Assembly (NCBI GenBank): GCA_023014485.1 | Contig: JAJOZX010000481.1 | Coordinates: 506,001-570,000, forward strand | Origin: Bathynomus jamesi | Lineage: Eukaryota; Arthropoda; Malacostraca; Isopoda; Cirolanidae | Direction of reading: 5' to 3' | DNA length: 64,000 nucleotides | Shown: piece by piece, positions 62,821-64,000 of the stretch | Layout: every line of letters starts with the position of its first letter | Position numbering within the stretch: the first letter of the stretch is position 1 | Made by a program: the position numbers and the translations under genes | The notes under the pieces: generated by a model | What the model saw: only the letters and a program-made list of their open reading frames with translations | The model's database searches: none | Told to the model about the DNA's origin: nothing

Positions 62821-64000
62821 GGTGATCCAGAGAAATGGGACCCAAAAGAAACCCCTGTAACTCTTAAAGTATAAGTCCTTTTATAAAATCATACGCATCA
62901 TTCGAAAGAGGATAGTTACAAGTTTGTACAGGATTGTATAGGTTTTGACAATACAAGACAAGATAAGATACAAAACAAAATAAATGTGTTAGTTAAAACT
63001 AACCCTTCAAGATGACTGCATGGACTGTGGAACAGCTGCGTTTCATAACTGAGCAATATTATGAGCATGGAAGAAGTGTAGTTTCAGCTCAAAGATCTTT
63101 CAAGACAAATTTTCAGATGTCAAAATCACCTTCTAAGAAAGTAATCCGTCGGTGTGTCAGAAATTTTTCCCTAACTGGCAGCATTGGAAAAAGAAAAACA
63201 ACTGGAAGAGTGCGCACAGCAAGGATAGACGAGATCATTAACAGAACTCATGAAATTGTACAGGATAATCCTAACATAAGCATCAGACGTGCTTCTCAGC
63301 TGTTAGGAGTTGGATATGGAACAACACACCGTATATTCAAGCAAAATTTAATGGTCTTTCCATATAAAATTCAAACAGTGCAACAACTAAACGATGGAGA
63401 TTTCGCACGAAGACGACAATTCTGTCAATGGATAGAAACAGAAGGTAAATGACACCACCAATTTTCTAGCAACTTTGATTATGTCAGACGAAGCCCATTT
63501 TCACTTGAATGGAACTGTAATCAAACAAAATTGTCGTTTCTGGGCAACAGAAAATCCACTGAATATTACCGAAGTCCCGTTGCATAGTCAGCGTGTAACT
63601 GTTTGGTGTGGTCTTACTGCATCTCAGATCATAGGGCCGTACTTTTTCGAGGATTCCACCGGAAACACGGTCACTGTAAATGGTGATCGCTACGAAAAAA
63701 TGTTGACCGATTTCCTTATTCCTAAATTAAGAGATCTTTGTCTAGAAAACGACTGGTTCCAACAAGACGGAGCTACCTGCCATACCACGAGGAACTGCAT
63801 TGCAGTTTTGCGTCAAACGTTTCCAGGCGAGTTAATCTCAAGATTTGGAGACGTTGAATGGCCCGCAAGGTCTCCGGATTTTTCTCCCTTAGATTATTAT
63901 CTCTGGGGATATTTAAAGAGTAGGGTCTACAGAAATAACCCAACGACCTTGCAAGAATTGAAGGCCGCCATCACAAATGAGATACAGGCCATACCACCGC
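62818..64000 (+). mobile_element. Mariner-like element, cut by the window edge
   Basis: Left end AAAGGGTGATCCAGAGAAAT after (TA)n; the transposase gene runs from 63012 to beyond the window. The right TIR is not in view. Confidence 0.75.
63012..64000 (+). pseudogene. Mariner-like transposase (DD41D-type), partial, one frameshift
   Basis: Starts MTAWTVEQLRFITEQYYEHG with an HTH region, GRVRTAR hinge and ISIRRASQLLGVGYGTTHRI (HTH 2). The first frame ends at 63452 (ETEGK-stop); the protein resumes one base over as NFLATLIMSDEAHFHLNG (first Asp), FFEDSTGNTVTVNG, WFQQDGATCH (second Asp) and VEWPARSPDFSPLDYYLWGY (third Asp). I count 41 residues between the last two Asp. The single frameshift near 63440-63447 is the only lesion seen; the C-terminus is outside the window. 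Confidence 0.9.

Overview
This is 64 kb of eukaryotic, probably arthropod, genomic DNA. It is AT-rich, packed with (TA)n, (CA)n and (GA)n microsatellites, and made almost entirely of transposable elements in several layers. Evidence for an arthropod is indirect: CCTAA/TTAGG-like strings inside repeats, Tc1/mariner, hAT, piggyBac, Penelope-like and jockey/CR1-type elements of the kinds common in arthropods, and one gene fragment of the animal IER2/IER5 immediate-early family. The microsatellite density would suit a crustacean, but that is a guess. No prokaryotic signals, CRISPR arrays, rRNA or convincing functional tRNA genes were seen.

Layout. 0-6.6 kb: a decayed copy of a Tc1/mariner-type DD37E element, a Penelope-like fragment, a mariner relic, an unrecognised intact 218-codon ORF (4635-5291) and a pogo-like relic. 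6.6-17.2 kb: a Tc1-like transposase gene split by two insertions, one of which carries further insertions. 17.2-22.8 kb: a hAT MITE, a palindromic MITE and a 3.9-kb element. 23-36 kb: LINE relics, a piggyBac MITE, foldback elements, a Penelope-like element with RT and GIY-YIG domains, a 1.1-kb hAT element with a perfect 8-bp duplication, and a tRNA-derived SINE-like cluster. 36-48 kb: a mariner foldback element, a hAT MITE, a repeat-type gene with a ZAD-like N-terminus, another large DNA transposon and a Penelope relic. 48.3-62.75 kb: a very large imperfect palindrome whose centre holds an IER-like gene; a head-to-head Penelope pair and an apparently intact DD37E transposon lie in the left arm only. 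62.8-64 kb: a mariner-like element running off the right edge.

Most interesting system. Five related DNA transposons (8.5-11.7, 7.3-12.6, 13.2-16.6, 18.75-22.65 and 42.2-45.3 kb) form two subfamilies with one protein plan: an N-terminal domain ending near an LFDI motif, then D, D, CxxH, RW and a late E-R motif. They share long terminal inverted repeats (roughly 130-300 bp), similar size (about 3.2-3.4 kb where not altered), ends beginning TAG or TAGGG in four of five, and a 9-bp target duplication in the two cases where it can be read. I cannot assign them to a named superfamily. A 202-bp foldback MITE with a perfect 9-bp duplication lies inside one of them.

Almost every coding region here is broken. 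Exceptions are the 368-codon DD37E transposase, the 218-codon unknown ORF and the short Penelope endonuclease ORFs. The IER-like gene keeps a recognisable promoter (CRE plus TATA, present in both palindrome arms), but a hAT MITE interrupts its left copy and only the 5' part is present in the right copy.
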